Assembly: GCA_032139905.1 (NCBI GenBank)
Contig: JAQJDB010000005.1
Span: 169,001-233,000, forward strand
DNA length: 64,000 nucleotides
Direction: 5' to 3'
Source of the DNA: Nitrospira sp. MA-1
GTDB taxonomy: Bacteria; Nitrospirota; Nitrospiria; Nitrospirales; UBA8639
A model generated the notes under the pieces. That model saw only the letters and a list, made by a program, of their open reading frames with translations. It was not told the origin of the DNA and did no database searches. Shown piece by piece: positions 1 through 10,431 of the stretch; position 1 is the first letter of the stretch, and each line of letters opens with the position of its first letter. Both the position numbers and the translations under genes were made by a program.

Positions 1-635
1 CCTGCAATCAAGGCTCCGATTCCCACCGGTGCCACCCACATCAGTAGATGGACGATGGCCATCATGGCATCGTTTATTCCTTCGAATAAGCGAATGACCA
101 GGATGCCTTTTTCTCCGATGGTGGTAAGGACGCCACCAAAAATTAGCGCGAAGACAATCAACGGTAAGATTTGCGTTTCCGCCATAGCGGCAAACAGGTT
201 TTTTGGCACTAAGCTGGTCAGAATAGTTTCGAACAGCTCAACGAGGGAGGTCGGTTGGTCCTTCATCTGTAAGGAAACTTCCGATGGCGGAGCCGGGGCG
301 GTTCCGTTGGGTAGTTGCTCGAGTGGCACCCCGGGATGAAGAACAATCACCAGGATCAATCCGACCAAGACGGCCAGGCCCGTGGTGGTCATGAAGAACA
401 GCACGGTTCGAATGCCGAGAGGTCCCAATTGTCGAACATCACCCAAACTGGCGATTCCCACAATCATGGAACTCACTACCAATGGCACGACAAGCGCAAA
501 TAACGCCTGAAGAAATAGATCACCCAGGAATTGGATGCCCAATCCAAAGGACGGGAAAAGACCTCCCAGCAGGATACCTGTGAAAATCCCAAGCAGCATG
601 CCGATCAACAGGTTGTGGGGGCCGGAGGTCTTCAA
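1..635 (-). CDS. Dicarboxylate/amino acid:cation symporter (DAACS/SDF family), C-terminus cut by window edge
   Basis: The minus-strand frame from 635 downwards has no stop and encodes a hydrophobic transporter of the GltP/DctA type. Such proteins import C4-dicarboxylates or acidic amino acids with Na+ or H+ across the inner membrane. Visible are the first helix (LLIGMLLGIFTGILLGG), the family-typical LGDLFLQALFALVVPLVVSSM region and IASLGDVRQLGPLG, followed by further membrane segments. About 211 residues are present, roughly half of the usual 400-450, and the rest lies beyond position 1. The frame is closed by a stop at 654-656, and the most likely start is TTG at 635. It lies 66 bp downstream of gcvP on the same strand, so the two may be co-transcribed. 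The exact substrate cannot be told. Confidence 0.85.
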   Translation of the reverse strand, partial: MKTSGPHNLLIGMLLGIFTGILLGGLFPSFGLGIQFLGDLFLQALFALVVPLVVSSMIVGIASLGDVRQLGPLGIRTVLFFMTTTGLAVLVGLILVIVLHPGVPLEQLPNGTAPAPPSEVSLQMKDQPTSLVELFETILTSLVPKNLFAAMAETQILPLIVFALIFGGVLTTIGEKGILVIRLFEGINDAMMAIVHLLMWVAPVGIGALIA

Positions 636-701
636 ATGACTAGGCCTGGTTAGTTATAGGGAGAGAGACTAGATGGAGTTCTCGTATGGCAAGCCAGTGA
701 T

Positions 702-3554
702 TTAGGAAGGATAGGATTCCATGGGTGGACAGGTACAGACCAAATTTCGATCTCCATAAACGTTATCGATTCTGGATACGGATGGCCAAAATTTATGCTG
801 CCGTAACCAGGGAGCTGGAAATGCAGCGGTTTCGCGGGTATAGGGGTGTGGCCATTCGGATTGGGCGATGACCTCAATAGTATGAGGCGCATGTTTTAAG
901 GGATTATTGTCGCGAGGGAGGTGTCCCTCCTCAATCTCGGCAATTTCCTGGCGGATCAGGATGAGTGCGTCGCAATACCGGTCTAATTCCACCTTGGATT
1001 CACTTTCGGTCGGCTCGATCATCAGGGTTCCGGGGACCGGCCACGAAATCGTGGGAGCATGGAATCCAAAGTCCATGAGCCGTTTGGCCACATCTTCGAC
1101 TTCTACCTCTGCGGATTTTTTGAAAGGTCGCAGGTCTAAGATAAATTCGTGAGCCGCCATGCCGTTTTTCCCGGTAAAAAGCACAGGATAATATTTAATC
1201 AATCGGCTGGCCATATAGTTGGCATTTAAGATGGCCACTTGCGTGGCTTTTGTCAGTCCCTCACTGCCCATGAGTTTGATAAAGACCCACGAGATAGGAA
1301 GAATATTCGGGCTGCCATACGGAGCAGCGGCGATGGGACCAATGCCTTTTGATCCTCCCACCTTGGCCAAGGGATGACCTGGTAGAAAAGGAGCCAAGTG
1401 GGGTGCGACGGCAATGGGGCCCATCCCTGGGCCTCCTCCACCGTGGGGGATGCAGAAGGTTTTATGCAGGTTGAGATGACACACATCGGCGCCAATCGCA
1501 CCTGGGCGGACCAGGCCAACCATGGCATTCATATTGGCACCATCCAAATAGACTTGGCCTCCGTGCGTATGGAGGATTTCACAGACCTTGCGAATGCCTT
1601 CTTCAAACACGCCATGGGTGGAAGGGTAGGTGACCATCAAGCAGGCCAGGGTGTCATGGTATTGGGCTGACTTGGCTTCTAAATCAGGAATGTCGATGTT
1701 TCCATGGTTATCACAGGCGACAGGGACGACCTTCAGTCCGGCGATGACCGCACTCGCAGGGTTGGTCCCATGCGCCGATACCGGAATGAGGCAGATATTC
1801 CGTTGTCCTTGCCCCCGCTCCTCCTGATAGGCCCGGATAACCATCAACCCGGCATATTCCCCCTGCGAACCGGCGTTGGGTTGCAGTGAAACAGCCTCAA
1901 ATCCGGTGATCTCGGCGAGCCATGCTTCCAAGTGTTGAAACAACAACTGATACCCTTGCGCCTGATCGCTGGGGGCAAAAGGGTGTAGCCGACTGAATTC
2001 CGGCCAGGTCACGGGAATCATCTCGGCCGTCGCATTGAGTTTCATCGTGCATGATCCCAATGGAATCATGGAATGGACGAGGGAGAGGTCTTTGGATTGT
2101 AGCCGATACATATACCTGAGCAATTCGTGCTCGGAATGATAGTCGTGAAAAACAGGATGTGTAAGAAAAGGGGAATGTCGCTGAAGGGTGGGTGGGATGG
2201 ATGAACCGAGCTGTTCCGCCAGATCGTTTAAGGAGAAGGGAAGTGACTCATTGTCGGTAAAGAGGGTCAAGAGCTGGCTCACGTCTGTGATAGTGGTCGC
2301 CTCGTCCAACGCGATGCCAAAGGACCCGTCGGCATATTGCCGAAGATTCATGAAATTCTGCTGACTATTCGCGATGATTTTGGCCTGGCTCAGGTGAGGG
2401 CACCGAACCCGTAGGGTATCAAAGAAGGCATTAGAGTCGAGTTGGCATCCCAAGCGACGAAGACCTTCGGCCGTGAGCGCAGTGAGCTGATGAACAGTGG
2501 TGGCGATGTTCTTTAATCCTTCTGGACCATGGTAGACCGCATACATGCCTGCAATATTTGCCAGCAGCACCTGTGCGGTACAAATGTTACTCGTTGCCCG
2601 ATCGCGCCGGATATGTTGCTCCCGGGTTTGGAGCGCCAAGCGATACGCCTTTTGACCATGAGCATCTTTGGATACTCCCACCATCCGGCCTGGGATGTGT
2701 CGTTTAAAGGTTTCTTTTGTGGCCAGAAATGCTGCATGAGGGCCGCCATAGCCCAGCGGTACTCCAAATCGTTGCGACGACCCCACCGCAATATCCGCTC
2801 CCCATTCACCCGGGGGCACCAAGAGGGTCAGGGCAAGGAGATCGGTACTGACCACGACGAGTGCACCGGATTCATGTGCCTGGTTGACCAAGGCTTCATA
2901 AGAGCGGAGCGTACCGTCAGTGGATGGATAGGAGAGGAGAATTCCGAAGGTCTCATCGTTTGAAAAATTTAATGTGTCTGGATTTCCCACGGTAATTGAG
3001 ATATTCAATGGCTGGGCTCGAGTCTGCAAGACGCTAATGATTTGCGGATGACAATCATCCGCGACGAAAAAAGTCTGTCCATGCAGGGTGCTGAGCGCAC
3101 GACACATACTCATGGCTTCCGCCGCCGCCGTGGCTTCGTCTAACAGTGAAGCATTCGCCAGAGGAAGTGCGGTTAGATCGGCGACCATTGTTTGGAAATT
3201 GAGCAACGCCTCCAATCGTCCCTGGGCAATTTCCGCTTGATAGGGCGTGTATTGGGTATACCATGCGGGGTTTTCCAGAATGTTCCGTCCAATCACCGGA
3301 GGGGTCAGACAATCGTAATAGCCCATGCCGAGAAAAGATCGATAGATCTGATTCCGTGCGCTCAGGTGGCGGAGTTCTGAAAGTACCTCTTCCTCAGATT
3401 GTGCCCTTGGCAAATTCAAGGACTGGGTTAGGCGAATGTCCTGCGGAACCGTGGCTTGCACAAGGGCATCGAGGGAAGACAGCCCCAGTGCTCCTAACAT
3501 TTCCTGGATTTGGCTCTCACTGGATCCGATATGGCGGTGGGCGAACGTGGTCAT
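702..3554 (-). CDS. gcvP: Glycine dehydrogenase (decarboxylating), glycine cleavage system P protein
   Basis: This is the PLP enzyme that decarboxylates glycine and passes the aminomethyl group to lipoylated GcvH, in the cytoplasm. At 950 residues it is full length for the fused (non-split) P protein. The N-terminus has the family motif [17 protein letters not shown]. The middle carries [16 protein letters not shown], and the PLP-binding lysine is K698 in [20 protein letters not shown]. The glycine-rich loop following the lysine is intact. No other gcv genes (T, H, L) are visible in the window, so the system must be dispersed. The ATG at 3554 gives the expected N-terminus. Identification is firm. 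Confidence 0.97.
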   Translation of the reverse strand: MTTFAHRHIGSSESQIQEMLGALGLSSLDALVQATVPQDIRLTQSLNLPRAQSEEEVLSELRHLSARNQIYRSFLGMGYYDCLTPPVIGRNILENPAWYTQYTPYQAEIAQGRLEALLNFQTMVADLTALPLANASLLDEATAAAEAMSMCRALSTLHGQTFFVADDCHPQIISVLQTRAQPLNISITVGNPDTLNFSNDETFGILLSYPSTDGTLRSYEALVNQAHESGALVVVSTDLLALTLLVPPGEWGADIAVGSSQRFGVPLGYGGPHAAFLATKETFKRHIPGRMVGVSKDAHGQKAYRLALQTREQHIRRDRATSNICTAQVLLANIAGMYAVYHGPEGLKNIATTVHQLTALTAEGLRRLGCQLDSNAFFDTLRVRCPHLSQAKIIANSQQNFMNLRQYADGSFGIALDEATTITDVSQLLTLFTDNESLPFSLNDLAEQLGSSIPPTLQRHSPFLTHPVFHDYHSEHELLRYMYRLQSKDLSLVHSMIPLGSCTMKLNATAEMIPVTWPEFSRLHPFAPSDQAQGYQLLFQHLEAWLAEITGFEAVSLQPNAGSQGEYAGLMVIRAYQEERGQGQRNICLIPVSAHGTNPASAVIAGLKVVPVACDNHGNIDIPDLEAKSAQYHDTLACLMVTYPSTHGVFEEGIRKVCEILHTHGGQVYLDGANMNAMVGLVRPGAIGADVCHLNLHKTFCIPHGGGGPGMGPIAVAPHLAPFLPGHPLAKVGGSKGIGPIAAAPYGSPNILPISWVFIKLMGSEGLTKATQVAILNANYMASRLIKYYPVLFTGKNGMAAHEFILDLRPFKKSAEVEVEDVAKRLMDFGFHAPTISWPVPGTLMIEPTESESKVELDRYCDALILIRQEIAEIEEGHLPRDNNPLKHAPHTIEVIAQSEWPHPYTRETAAFPAPWLRQHKFWPSVSRIDNVYGDRNLVCTCPPMESYPS

Positions 3555-4005
3555 GCCTGACTATACCTCTTTGATGTTGAAGGATAACCCTCAAGCAGTT
3601 GGGAAGGTTGTTGCGTTAACCCTGTTGAGAAAATAACGGGTTTTTGTCCGGAATCAATGGTGAAATACTTCGAGCGGTACTCGGAAGAAAACATAGCTGA
3701 CAAATGCGTCTTTCATAAATAGAGAAAGGAGATGAGGCAGTATCTTCGAAGATTATCATGTTTATGATGATTCCGCAAAATTTACATGCCGACTAATACT
3801 GTCAATGTGGTTAATTACCAGATGTTAAAAAATGAACGCGGTCAGGTTGAGTTGTGCTCAGAGGGAGGACGGTAAACATTCCATGCTTGTCGGGAAGATT
3901 TTTACAGAAATGAGCCTTATCGCTTATGTTGCGGATTTGGACGTATATACGGTAGAGAAATCTGAGGGGAGTTAGTAACAATTATATCTTGAAGAGAGGA
4001 ATATC
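3555..4005. other. Divergent intergenic region between gcvP and the amidohydrolase gene
   Basis: About 450 bases without a convincing ORF lie between two divergent genes, so promoters for both must lie here. I see no glycine riboswitch-like pair of conserved glycine-aptamer motifs and no clear hairpin-plus-T-tract. The sequence is AT-richer around 3700-3830. A plausible ribosome-binding site (agagagga) sits just before 4006. Confidence 0.5.
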
Positions 4006-5325
4006 ATGATTGTTCTCTCAAATATTCACAAACTCTATGATGGGACATCCGCAACAACTGAGTCTATTCACGAACGGGTAGATGTGTGGATTGATGAGGG
4101 AACCATCAAGACGGTTTCTCCACATAACCCTACTCGTCCGCAAGGATCTAATGTTCAGCGGATCGACTGCGCGTCCTTTACCGTCACCCCTGGACTTATC
4201 GACTGTCATGGGCATGTGACCCTTTGGGGAGTGGGAAATGCTGAACTGGACCGAATGAATTCCCCGGAGGCTCCGTTTTGGGCTGAACGTATCTTATATC
4301 GCACATTAGTTCAGGGAGGCGTGACGACTTTGCGGGATGTGGGTGGAGCCACCTCTGTCCTGAAGCGGCTTGTGGATCAGGGGGTGATGTTGGGTCCACG
4401 TCTCAAGTTGGCTATTTGTATGCTCTCCACCACCGGAGGGCATGCGGATTTTCGAGGGCCGGATCGTTGCTGTGGGGCGCTTTCCCGTCTGTGGCCCGCT
4501 GGTCCCGGTCGTCCGTCCAGTATCGTCGATGGACCGTGGGAATGTCGAAAGCGGGTCAGGGAGATTGCCGCCTGCGGGGGTGATCTTGTGAAAATTTGTG
4601 CCAGTCCGGGTGTGGTCTCCCCTTCCGACCATTTAGAACATCGAGATTTTACTCTTGAGGAAGTGGAAGCGATTTGTGATGAAGCGGCTGGGCGTGGGAT
4701 GTATGTAGCGGCCCATGCCCATAGTTATAATGGCATCAAGCTGGCTATTCAAGCTGGGGTGAACGATATCCAACATATTTCATTTATGAATGAGGATCTA
4801 GCCGAACTCGCGTATGCGAAAGGGTGTGTGGTGACTCCGACTGCATGGGTGGGACAGAGATTGGCTCAGTCAGAGGGATTTAGTGACTTCATCCGCAGCA
4901 AAGTTCGACAGGTGGCCGAAAGCCATGCCCAGGCAGTCAAATCTGCGCAAGCCAGCGGGCTCAAACTGTTGGCTGGCACTGATCCGGTATTGCCTGATAT
5001 GCATGGCCGGAATTACATGGAGTTGGTGGCATTGATTGCAGAGGGCATACCGCCTCTGGCGGCATGGTTTGGAGCGACGGGGTTGGCGGCAGATCAACTT
5101 GGACAAACTGATACGGGAAGACTCGTAGAGGGGAAACGCGCTGACATTCTGGTGTGCCGGGAAGATGTGGTTGAGGACCCGTCACGCTTTCAAAACGGAG
5201 CCCTCGTGGAGGTGTTGAAAGATGGATGGGCCTATCGGAATGGACTTCCGGGTATGAGGCAACGTACATTTTCGGGCTGCGTGGACTTGGCCCTCGGATC
5301 AAGCGCTACTCCGGAACAGAATTGA
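4006..5325 (+). CDS. Amidohydrolase family metal-dependent hydrolase (imidazolonepropionase/prolidase-like)
   Basis: This is a 439-residue TIM-barrel metallohydrolase of the amidohydrolase superfamily. All metal-site residues are visible: H68 and H70 (DCHGHVT), a likely carboxylated lysine K196 (LVKICASPG), histidines in AAHAHSYNG (237/239), H257 (DIQH) and the catalytic D326 (LAGTDP). This set matches the subgroup that hydrolyses cyclic amides or Xaa-Pro-type dipeptides in the cytoplasm; the real substrate is unknown. The N-terminal beta-sandwich begins directly at the ATG, which is preceded by agagagga at good spacing. It converges with the hypothetical gene at 5339, leaving only 13 bp between them, with no obvious terminator. 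Confidence 0.85.
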   Translation: MIVLSNIHKLYDGTSATTESIHERVDVWIDEGTIKTVSPHNPTRPQGSNVQRIDCASFTVTPGLIDCHGHVTLWGVGNAELDRMNSPEAPFWAERILYRTLVQGGVTTLRDVGGATSVLKRLVDQGVMLGPRLKLAICMLSTTGGHADFRGPDRCCGALSRLWPAGPGRPSSIVDGPWECRKRVREIAACGGDLVKICASPGVVSPSDHLEHRDFTLEEVEAICDEAAGRGMYVAAHAHSYNGIKLAIQAGVNDIQHISFMNEDLAELAYAKGCVVTPTAWVGQRLAQSEGFSDFIRSKVRQVAESHAQAVKSAQASGLKLLAGTDPVLPDMHGRNYMELVALIAEGIPPLAAWFGATGLAADQLGQTDTGRLVEGKRADILVCREDVVEDPSRFQNGALVEVLKDGWAYRNGLPGMRQRTFSGCVDLALGSSATPEQN

Positions 5326-5338
5326 ACTGTAATGATTT

Positions 5339-5941
5339 TTAGGACAATGGTTGTGTGTCTGTTTTGGGTGTAGGGGCAATATCATCGCCTGTTTCAGCGA
5401 CTTCTTCCATATCCACGATGAGATCGCCCTTCGGGGAATAAAACCCCTGTCCGTCGATTTGCACAATGCCATTGCAGTTTTCCTGAAAAAATTCCAGAAT
5501 CCAGCCGTTAAAATCATAGCCCTCATCAGTCATATCTTTTTTCACCATTTGGGTGGTGGCGATGAAGCGAGCTGTTGAAATACATTCTCGGGCAATTTCA
5601 GCTTCGACATCATCAAAGACAGTTATACGATTGAAAAAAGAGGTTTTTTCTCCTTCAAACACGTCCTGATAGGTGCCACGGTTGCGCACGCAAAATAACT
5701 GAATGGGTTTCCTCTCCCGGCTATAACCGAGAGATATATGAACCCAATCCCAATCCTCAAGAGCGGCCGGATCCATTTTGGGAATCAGCGGAACCTGATT
5801 CTTGGATTTGAGAAAGTCTAAAAGCAACTTCAGTGGTGGGCTATCTTCCCGCGTGCAAAACACCCGTGAATACGTCAGTTCTTCCTTTTCGGGAGTTTCT
5901 GATTGTTTGGGGGAGGGGAGAACAGGTAACTCTTTTGCCAT
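5339..5941 (-). CDS. Hypothetical protein, soluble, acidic C-terminus
   Basis: This is a 200-residue cytoplasmic protein with no signal peptide or membrane segment, which I do not recognise. It has a mixed alpha/beta-looking central part (HISLGYSRERKPIQLFCVRNRG and FNGWILEFFQENCNGIVQIDG) and a Pro/Glu-rich N-terminus and acidic tail. I chose the ATG at 5941 over the in-frame TTG at 5947 because a GAGG lies 8 bases upstream. Codon structure and length make it a likely real gene. It converges with the amidohydrolase and diverges from the HU gene. No function can be assigned. Confidence 0.65.
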   Translation of the reverse strand: MAKELPVLPSPKQSETPEKEELTYSRVFCTREDSPPLKLLLDFLKSKNQVPLIPKMDPAALEDWDWVHISLGYSRERKPIQLFCVRNRGTYQDVFEGEKTSFFNRITVFDDVEAEIARECISTARFIATTQMVKKDMTDEGYDFNGWILEFFQENCNGIVQIDGQGFYSPKGDLIVDMEEVAETGDDIAPTPKTDTQPLS

Positions 5942-6275
5942 GATCAATGCCTCGTGAGTGTTGTGCCAATTGCACGTATGACTAAAATAGGTAAAATGTG
6001 TATTCTCGCTACTTTACCGTGGTAAAAGCCGAGGCAGCAAGGCAGAAGAATCATTTGAGAAATTATGGTAAAAGAATATTCCCCGCACTGGGCTTGTTTT
6101 TTGTTGACAGTTTTTGAGCCATTCGGTAGACTCTGGCGCCGTTGTGACAGAGGGGAAAGGTGTTCCTGCGTTAAACTCTTTCTCCAAAATGACAGACAAG
6201 GCAATCCTTCCTTGGAATTTTAGAATCAACAAATGGTGTCTCTTACTAAACAATTCAATTGAGGAGGAAATGTGT

Positions 6276-6566
6276 ATGGGAAAGGCCATGACAAAGTCCC
6301 AGATTGCCGATCACCTGGCTAAAAAAGCGGATGTCACCAAGAAAATTGCGACGCAAATTCTTGATGATTTTGCGGCTTTGGCTTATAAAGAAGCCAAAAA
6401 TGCGTTTGTAGTACCTGGTGTTGGCAAGCTCGTACTTGCGCACCGAAAAGCCAGAATGGGCAGAAATCCCCAAACTGGAGCCGCGATTAAAATCCCAGCC
6501 AAGCGGGTAGTGAAATTCCGAGTGGCCAAAGCGGCAAAAGATGCGATCTTGGGGGTTAAAAAGTAA
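6276..6566 (+). CDS. HU/IHF-family DNA-binding protein
   Basis: This 96-residue histone-like nucleoid protein should bind and bend DNA as a dimer. Family marks are MTKSQIADHLAKKADVTKK at the N-terminus, the VPGVGKLVLAHRKARMGRNP segment that forms the DNA-embracing arm (with RNPQTG and the conserved proline), and the lysine-rich end (VVKFRVAKAAKD). An upstream ATG at 6270 is only two bases from the strong GAGGAGG at 6261-6267, whereas the ATG at 6276 has a spacing of 8, so I use the latter. A perfect terminator follows at 6672. Naming it HU rather than IHF is tentative. Confidence 0.92.
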   Translation: MGKAMTKSQIADHLAKKADVTKKIATQILDDFAALAYKEAKNAFVVPGVGKLVLAHRKARMGRNPQTGAAIKIPAKRVVKFRVAKAAKDAILGVKK

Positions 6567-6671
6567 CTGTACACTTCCCAAGGAATTATCCTGTCGGCTT
6601 TTCCCTCTCTAAGCCGGTTGGTTTAAATGAATGTAGGGGAAGGCCACACCTTTCCCATTAGAATGTCCTTC

Positions 6672-6709
6672 AACAGCCGAGTCCAGACATCTGGACTCGG
6701 CTGTTGTTT
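6672..6709 (+). terminator. Intrinsic terminator after the HU-like gene
   Basis: A perfect 15-bp inverted repeat (6672-6686 with 6691-6705) with the 4-base loop ACAT is followed by GTTTT. It is about 105 bp downstream of the HU stop codon and very likely ends that transcript. Confidence 0.85.
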
Positions 6710-7027
6710 TATGAGGCTGAATGGGCTCTATAAAGACTCAAAGGGGATGGGACACCTTTCAGGCTGAATGTCGCAACTGCCCTTCTCCCAAAAGCTTACA
6801 TCTGGGATTTTCATGATCAAGATGGTATTCAGGCCATAGAATGTTGCTACTCCTCGATCCGGTGATACCTTCCAGCTCTTTGTCAGAGAAAGGTGCATTC
6901 TTGTCAAGGTGCGGCTCCGGGTATAGGCTTACAGGCAGGAGCAAGCATAGTGAGTCGTTGTCGGATGGATGTTTTACCGAATTTTGTCTGAGAACTGAAC
7001 AATTGTCACGGGATTTTCTTTAACATC
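6710..7027. other. Intergenic stretch before the TPR gene
   Basis: About 320 bases hold short, unsupported ORFs on both strands only. I see no terminator or clear promoter. The reading frame of the TPR gene is open back to 6992 but has no standard start codon there. Confidence 0.4.
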
Positions 7028-7789
7028 ATGGCCAGCGCTGCTTCGCATCTCGGCGAAATTTTTCTGCATCGTGGGAATCTTTCAAAAGCGCATGAGTGCT
7101 ATGAACAGGCTACCGAGGAGGCAAGGCAATTGGGATCTCCCAAGGCCTTGTCAGATGCATTGGGTAATCTGGGAAATGTCAGCGCCTTGTTAGAACGCTA
7201 TGAGCAAGCCGAGGCCTGTTATCGAGAAGTTCTGGAAATTCAACGAACCTTGCAAGAAGCGCATGCTATCGGGGAAACACTGGTGAATTTAGGAAGCCTT
7301 AAAGCCGACAGGGGAGAGCCGGAAACGGCGCACGCATTTTATTTGGAAGCTATTGACTATTTAACCCCTTTAGGCCATGACCGGGCGTTGGGTATTTTAT
7401 ATAGCAATCTGGCCCTGCAGGAATTGCATTTACATCAGTCCGAACCTGCCATTCAAGCCTTTCACAGGGCTTTAGACTACCATCGCAAAGTGGGGAATGA
7501 AGACGGCTTGGCTACTACCTATGGGCAACTTGGGAAAACCTTTCTTCACCTGGGCTATCTTGAACGGGCCGAGGCCTGTCTCAATAATGCGACTGAACAT
7601 TTCATCAAGCTAGGAAATACCACGGGAGAGGCAGGGGCCTTGCGTCTATTGGCTGACGTCTATCTGGAGCGAAAAGATACCATCTCAGCACTTCGCTGTC
7701 TGGAGCGTGTGGTGCAAATCGATCTGACCTATCGTCTTCCACAATATGAAGATGATCGTCAACGATTAGCCTGTTTGCGTGATTCCTAA
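7028..7789 (+). CDS. Tetratricopeptide-repeat protein
   Basis: This 253-residue protein is built almost entirely of TPR units of about 40 residues, the Rapsyn/kinesin-light-chain-like variety. Examples are HLGEIFLHRGNLSKAHECYE, ALGNLGNVSALLERYEQAEA, LVNLGSLKADRGEPETAHAF and YGQLGKTFLHLGYLERAEAC. These repeats form an alpha-solenoid for protein-protein contacts. There is no signal peptide or catalytic domain. No good ribosome-binding site precedes the ATG, and the protein starts abruptly within a repeat. It may therefore be the remnant of a longer TPR regulator or be translated weakly. Neighbours give no hint of a partner. Confidence 0.75.
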   Translation: MASAASHLGEIFLHRGNLSKAHECYEQATEEARQLGSPKALSDALGNLGNVSALLERYEQAEACYREVLEIQRTLQEAHAIGETLVNLGSLKADRGEPETAHAFYLEAIDYLTPLGHDRALGILYSNLALQELHLHQSEPAIQAFHRALDYHRKVGNEDGLATTYGQLGKTFLHLGYLERAEACLNNATEHFIKLGNTTGEAGALRLLADVYLERKDTISALRCLERVVQIDLTYRLPQYEDDRQRLACLRDS

Positions 7790-8246
7790 GTGGACTTTCC
7801 TGAATAATAGTCTTCATGCTGGTGGAATTTGTTTTGCGGAAATTTCCAAGCTTTTCACGAGTCTGTAATGAGAGGTCATCACCCCATAAAGGAGTGAAAA
7901 TTATTTGTTCTGGTTTTCCAATTGAACTTAGAATCCTGCCAGCACTATCCTGCCTTTTTCAACTCTGGACGCGGCTCCGGCGAAATTCTTGGCGTTAGGT
8001 TGGGCCGTAAAGTTCGGTCCAGAATTTCCAGGCCATGAGCCCGTGCCTCAAGGGCAGAACCAGCTTCTTTACGTAATCGTAGCACCGTATATTTTGCCGG
8101 ATGTGTTCCCATTCCATTTGTGCATTAGGGCGTGTTCTGACACCGACCATAGAGCCTGAACACGTCGGTGTGATAAATTGACCTCCTCCTGGGGGCCAGT
8201 ATTTGGCCCCGTTCACACACAAAGGGCTAGGAGCTAGAGCGTAAGA
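7790..8246. other. Structured intergenic region upstream of ppnN
   Basis: About 455 bases contain no convincing gene. A 75-residue minus-strand ORF (7995-8222) exists but resembles nothing I know. Two structures stand out: interleaved inverted repeats at 8131-8171 (listed separately), and a 7-bp hairpin at 8192-8210 (GGGGCCA paired with TGGCCCC). These could belong to a small repetitive or mobile element. Confidence 0.4.
8131..8171. repeat. Two interleaved inverted repeats (possible H-type pseudoknot)
   Basis: Arm A (8131-8137, CGTGTTC) pairs with 8158-8164 (GAACACG), and arm B (8140-8147, ACACCGAC) pairs with 8164-8171 (GTCGGTGT). The order A-B-A'-B' is that of a pseudoknot, with one base shared by A' and B'. 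It lies 75 bases before ppnN. It may be regulatory or part of a small repeat element; only the pairing itself is observed. Confidence 0.45.
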
Positions 8247-9656
8247 ATGGAAAACAATCGTGAGTACATAACGTCGAAGCGAACATCCTCAGGGCAGGGC
8301 GTGAGTGTGAGCATCACCCCCGATACGGCTATGCATATGCTGTCGCAGCACGAAGTGGAGAAGCTCAGGGAAACCAGTGAGGGCGGCTTGCATGAACTAT
8401 TCAGAAGTAGTGCCCTGGCGGTCCTAACGAGTGGGAATGATACGGACGACACGAAAGCATTTTTTGCCCGCTATGCAGATTTCGACATTGCCTTGGAGCA
8501 AAGGGATCGCGGAGTGAAGCTTGAACTCATCAATGCCCCTGCCAGCGCGTTTGTGGATGGGGAAATTATTCAAGGAATTAAAGAGCATCTCTTTTCGGTG
8601 CTACGAGACATTATTTATGTCCATAACGAAATACACCACAATAAAAAATTCGATTTAACCACCTCCAATGGGATCACCAACGCGATTTTCCATATCCTAC
8701 GAAATGCGGAAATCATTCATTCGGTGGAGGATCCACATTTGGTGGTGTGCTGGGGAGGCCATTCAATCAGCGAGGTCGAATATCGCTACACGAAAGAAGT
8801 CGGGCATCAACTCGGTTTACGTTCCATGGATATTTGCACGGGTTGTGGTCCAGGGGCTATGAAGGGACCGATGAAAGGAGCAACGATCGCTCACGCGAAA
8901 CAACGTATTAAAAATGGTCGATATTTGGGCGTCACGGAGCCGGGTATCATTACGGCTGAAGCTCCGAATCCCATTGTAAATGAATTGGTGATTATGCCGG
9001 ATATTGAAAAACGTCTTGAAGCGTTTGTTCGTGTTGGACATGGGTTTGTCGTGTTTCCCGGCGGTGCGGGGACTTTGGAGGAAATTCTCTATCTCCTCGG
9101 TGTTCTACTACATCCTGACAATAATGAGGTGCCCTTCCCGCTTATTTTTACGGGCCCCCAAGGCAGTGCCAGCTATTTTGAAACCATTGATACCTTTATC
9201 AAGCAGACACTTGGACTTCATGCGGCGCAACGGTATCAAGTCATCATTGATGATCCTCAGCGTGGAGCCTATGAAATAACGACAGGCATACAACGTGTAC
9301 GGGAATTTCGAAAACGGACACATGACGCCTTCTATTTCAACTGGCACCTGACCATCGACCATGAATTTCAAAAACCATTTGAGCCGACACATGAGTCGAT
9401 GGCGAAATTGAATCTCCATGCCGACCAACCGATTCATATGTTGGCTGCGAATTTGCGTCGGGCATTTTCAGGAATTGTTGCCGGCCATGTGAAGCCACAA
9501 GTGCTCAATGCCATTGAAAAAAATGGGCCATTTAAAATTCACGGGGATTCAACGATTATGAGACTCATGGATGAACTCCTGCAATCCTTCATTAACCAAC
9601 ACCGGATGAAAATTGATCAACAGAATTTCAAGCCTTGTTATGAAATTATCGCCTAG
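8247..9656 (+). CDS. ppnN: Pyrimidine/purine nucleotide 5'-monophosphate nucleosidase (LOG family)
   Basis: This 469-residue protein matches the PpnN/YgdH architecture in length and order: an N-terminal PpnN-specific part (ITPDTAMHMLSQHEVEKL), then the Rossmann-like lysine-decarboxylase-homologous (LOG) core with GCGPGAMKGPMKGA and the nucleotide-binding PGGAGTLEE motif at 271-279, then a C-terminal domain. The enzyme cleaves nucleoside monophosphates to base and ribose 5-phosphate, and in E. coli it binds (p)ppGpp. It acts in the cytoplasm in nucleotide salvage. The ATG at 8247 lies about 12 bases after AGGAG. The gene stands alone, with 775 bases of apparently empty DNA after it. Confidence 0.88.
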   Translation: MENNREYITSKRTSSGQGVSVSITPDTAMHMLSQHEVEKLRETSEGGLHELFRSSALAVLTSGNDTDDTKAFFARYADFDIALEQRDRGVKLELINAPASAFVDGEIIQGIKEHLFSVLRDIIYVHNEIHHNKKFDLTTSNGITNAIFHILRNAEIIHSVEDPHLVVCWGGHSISEVEYRYTKEVGHQLGLRSMDICTGCGPGAMKGPMKGATIAHAKQRIKNGRYLGVTEPGIITAEAPNPIVNELVIMPDIEKRLEAFVRVGHGFVVFPGGAGTLEEILYLLGVLLHPDNNEVPFPLIFTGPQGSASYFETIDTFIKQTLGLHAAQRYQVIIDDPQRGAYEITTGIQRVREFRKRTHDAFYFNWHLTIDHEFQKPFEPTHESMAKLNLHADQPIHMLAANLRRAFSGIVAGHVKPQVLNAIEKNGPFKIHGDSTIMRLMDELLQSFINQHRMKIDQQNFKPCYEIIA

Positions 9657-10431
9657 TCCTCGGATGGCATCTTTTGTTTTCGAGAATAGCGTTCTCCCCC
9701 CATCTCTTTAATTGAAGTTGGGCTTTCCGCTTTCCCGCAAATACCAAATTGTAGAATTCTACCCAACATCATCTTCATGGTTTTTCGCAATTGTCAGCTT
9801 AATCTTGCCTTTTAATATTCCGGCGCTTGTAGACGTGATTTTTTGCAACAAGGAATCGAGCATGGTCCCCCGGTCTTAGTATTCCCTTTGACCTGTATAG
9901 ACTCTTCCTTGGATTTCCCCCTGCCAATTAAAGAATCAAATCAAAGGTGCTCCCTTTACAAAAGCAAAAAGACGAAGTCAATGGATAAGGTATTGACTCT
10001 TAATCCCAATACATCCAATCCCAAATGTAGGCCTCCCTCGTTTATTCTCAATAGAGTGTAGGTATATCGTTTGTATACGTAGGGTCTTCCCTACGCTATG
10101 TCTGGAAAAAGCAGGATATGCGAAAAGGAAGTCCTAGGGCCGGATTCTGCGCTTATGCCTTATGTTATGCCCTGTAGGTTGGTACTTCTGTGCCTTGTGC
10201 GGACATTTTGGCCTGGCTTTTGCGTGACAAGTAAAATAGGGATGAAAAATCCCGTCATGAAAAAGATTACGTTGGCCCGATTCTATCCATGTCGATCCTA
10301 AAGGAGATTCAAATTTTCTGGACTTATTGCTTGAGTTTGCACCGTGGCCGTTTCGGAAAAAAAACATGTAGGTTTCCTTGGTCTCAGCTTGCTGAGGAAT
10401 ATTAATTTTAATTTAAAAAGGGAGAAATGGT
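9657..10431. other. Long intergenic region with no supported gene
   Basis: Short ORFs (for example 9843-10061 and 10098-10301) lack ribosome-binding sites and family features. A 7-bp hairpin (CGTAGGG-TCTT-CCCTACG, 10078-10095) is present without a T-tract. The promoter of the DUF4168 gene is expected near the right end. Confidence 0.4.

Noticed and set aside
7995-8222. 75-residue minus-strand ORF as a gene
   Set aside because: No ribosome-binding site or family resemblance; it overlaps strongly structured DNA that explains the region better.
10078-10095. CGTAGGG hairpin as a terminator
   Set aside because: No T-tract follows and no gene ends nearby.
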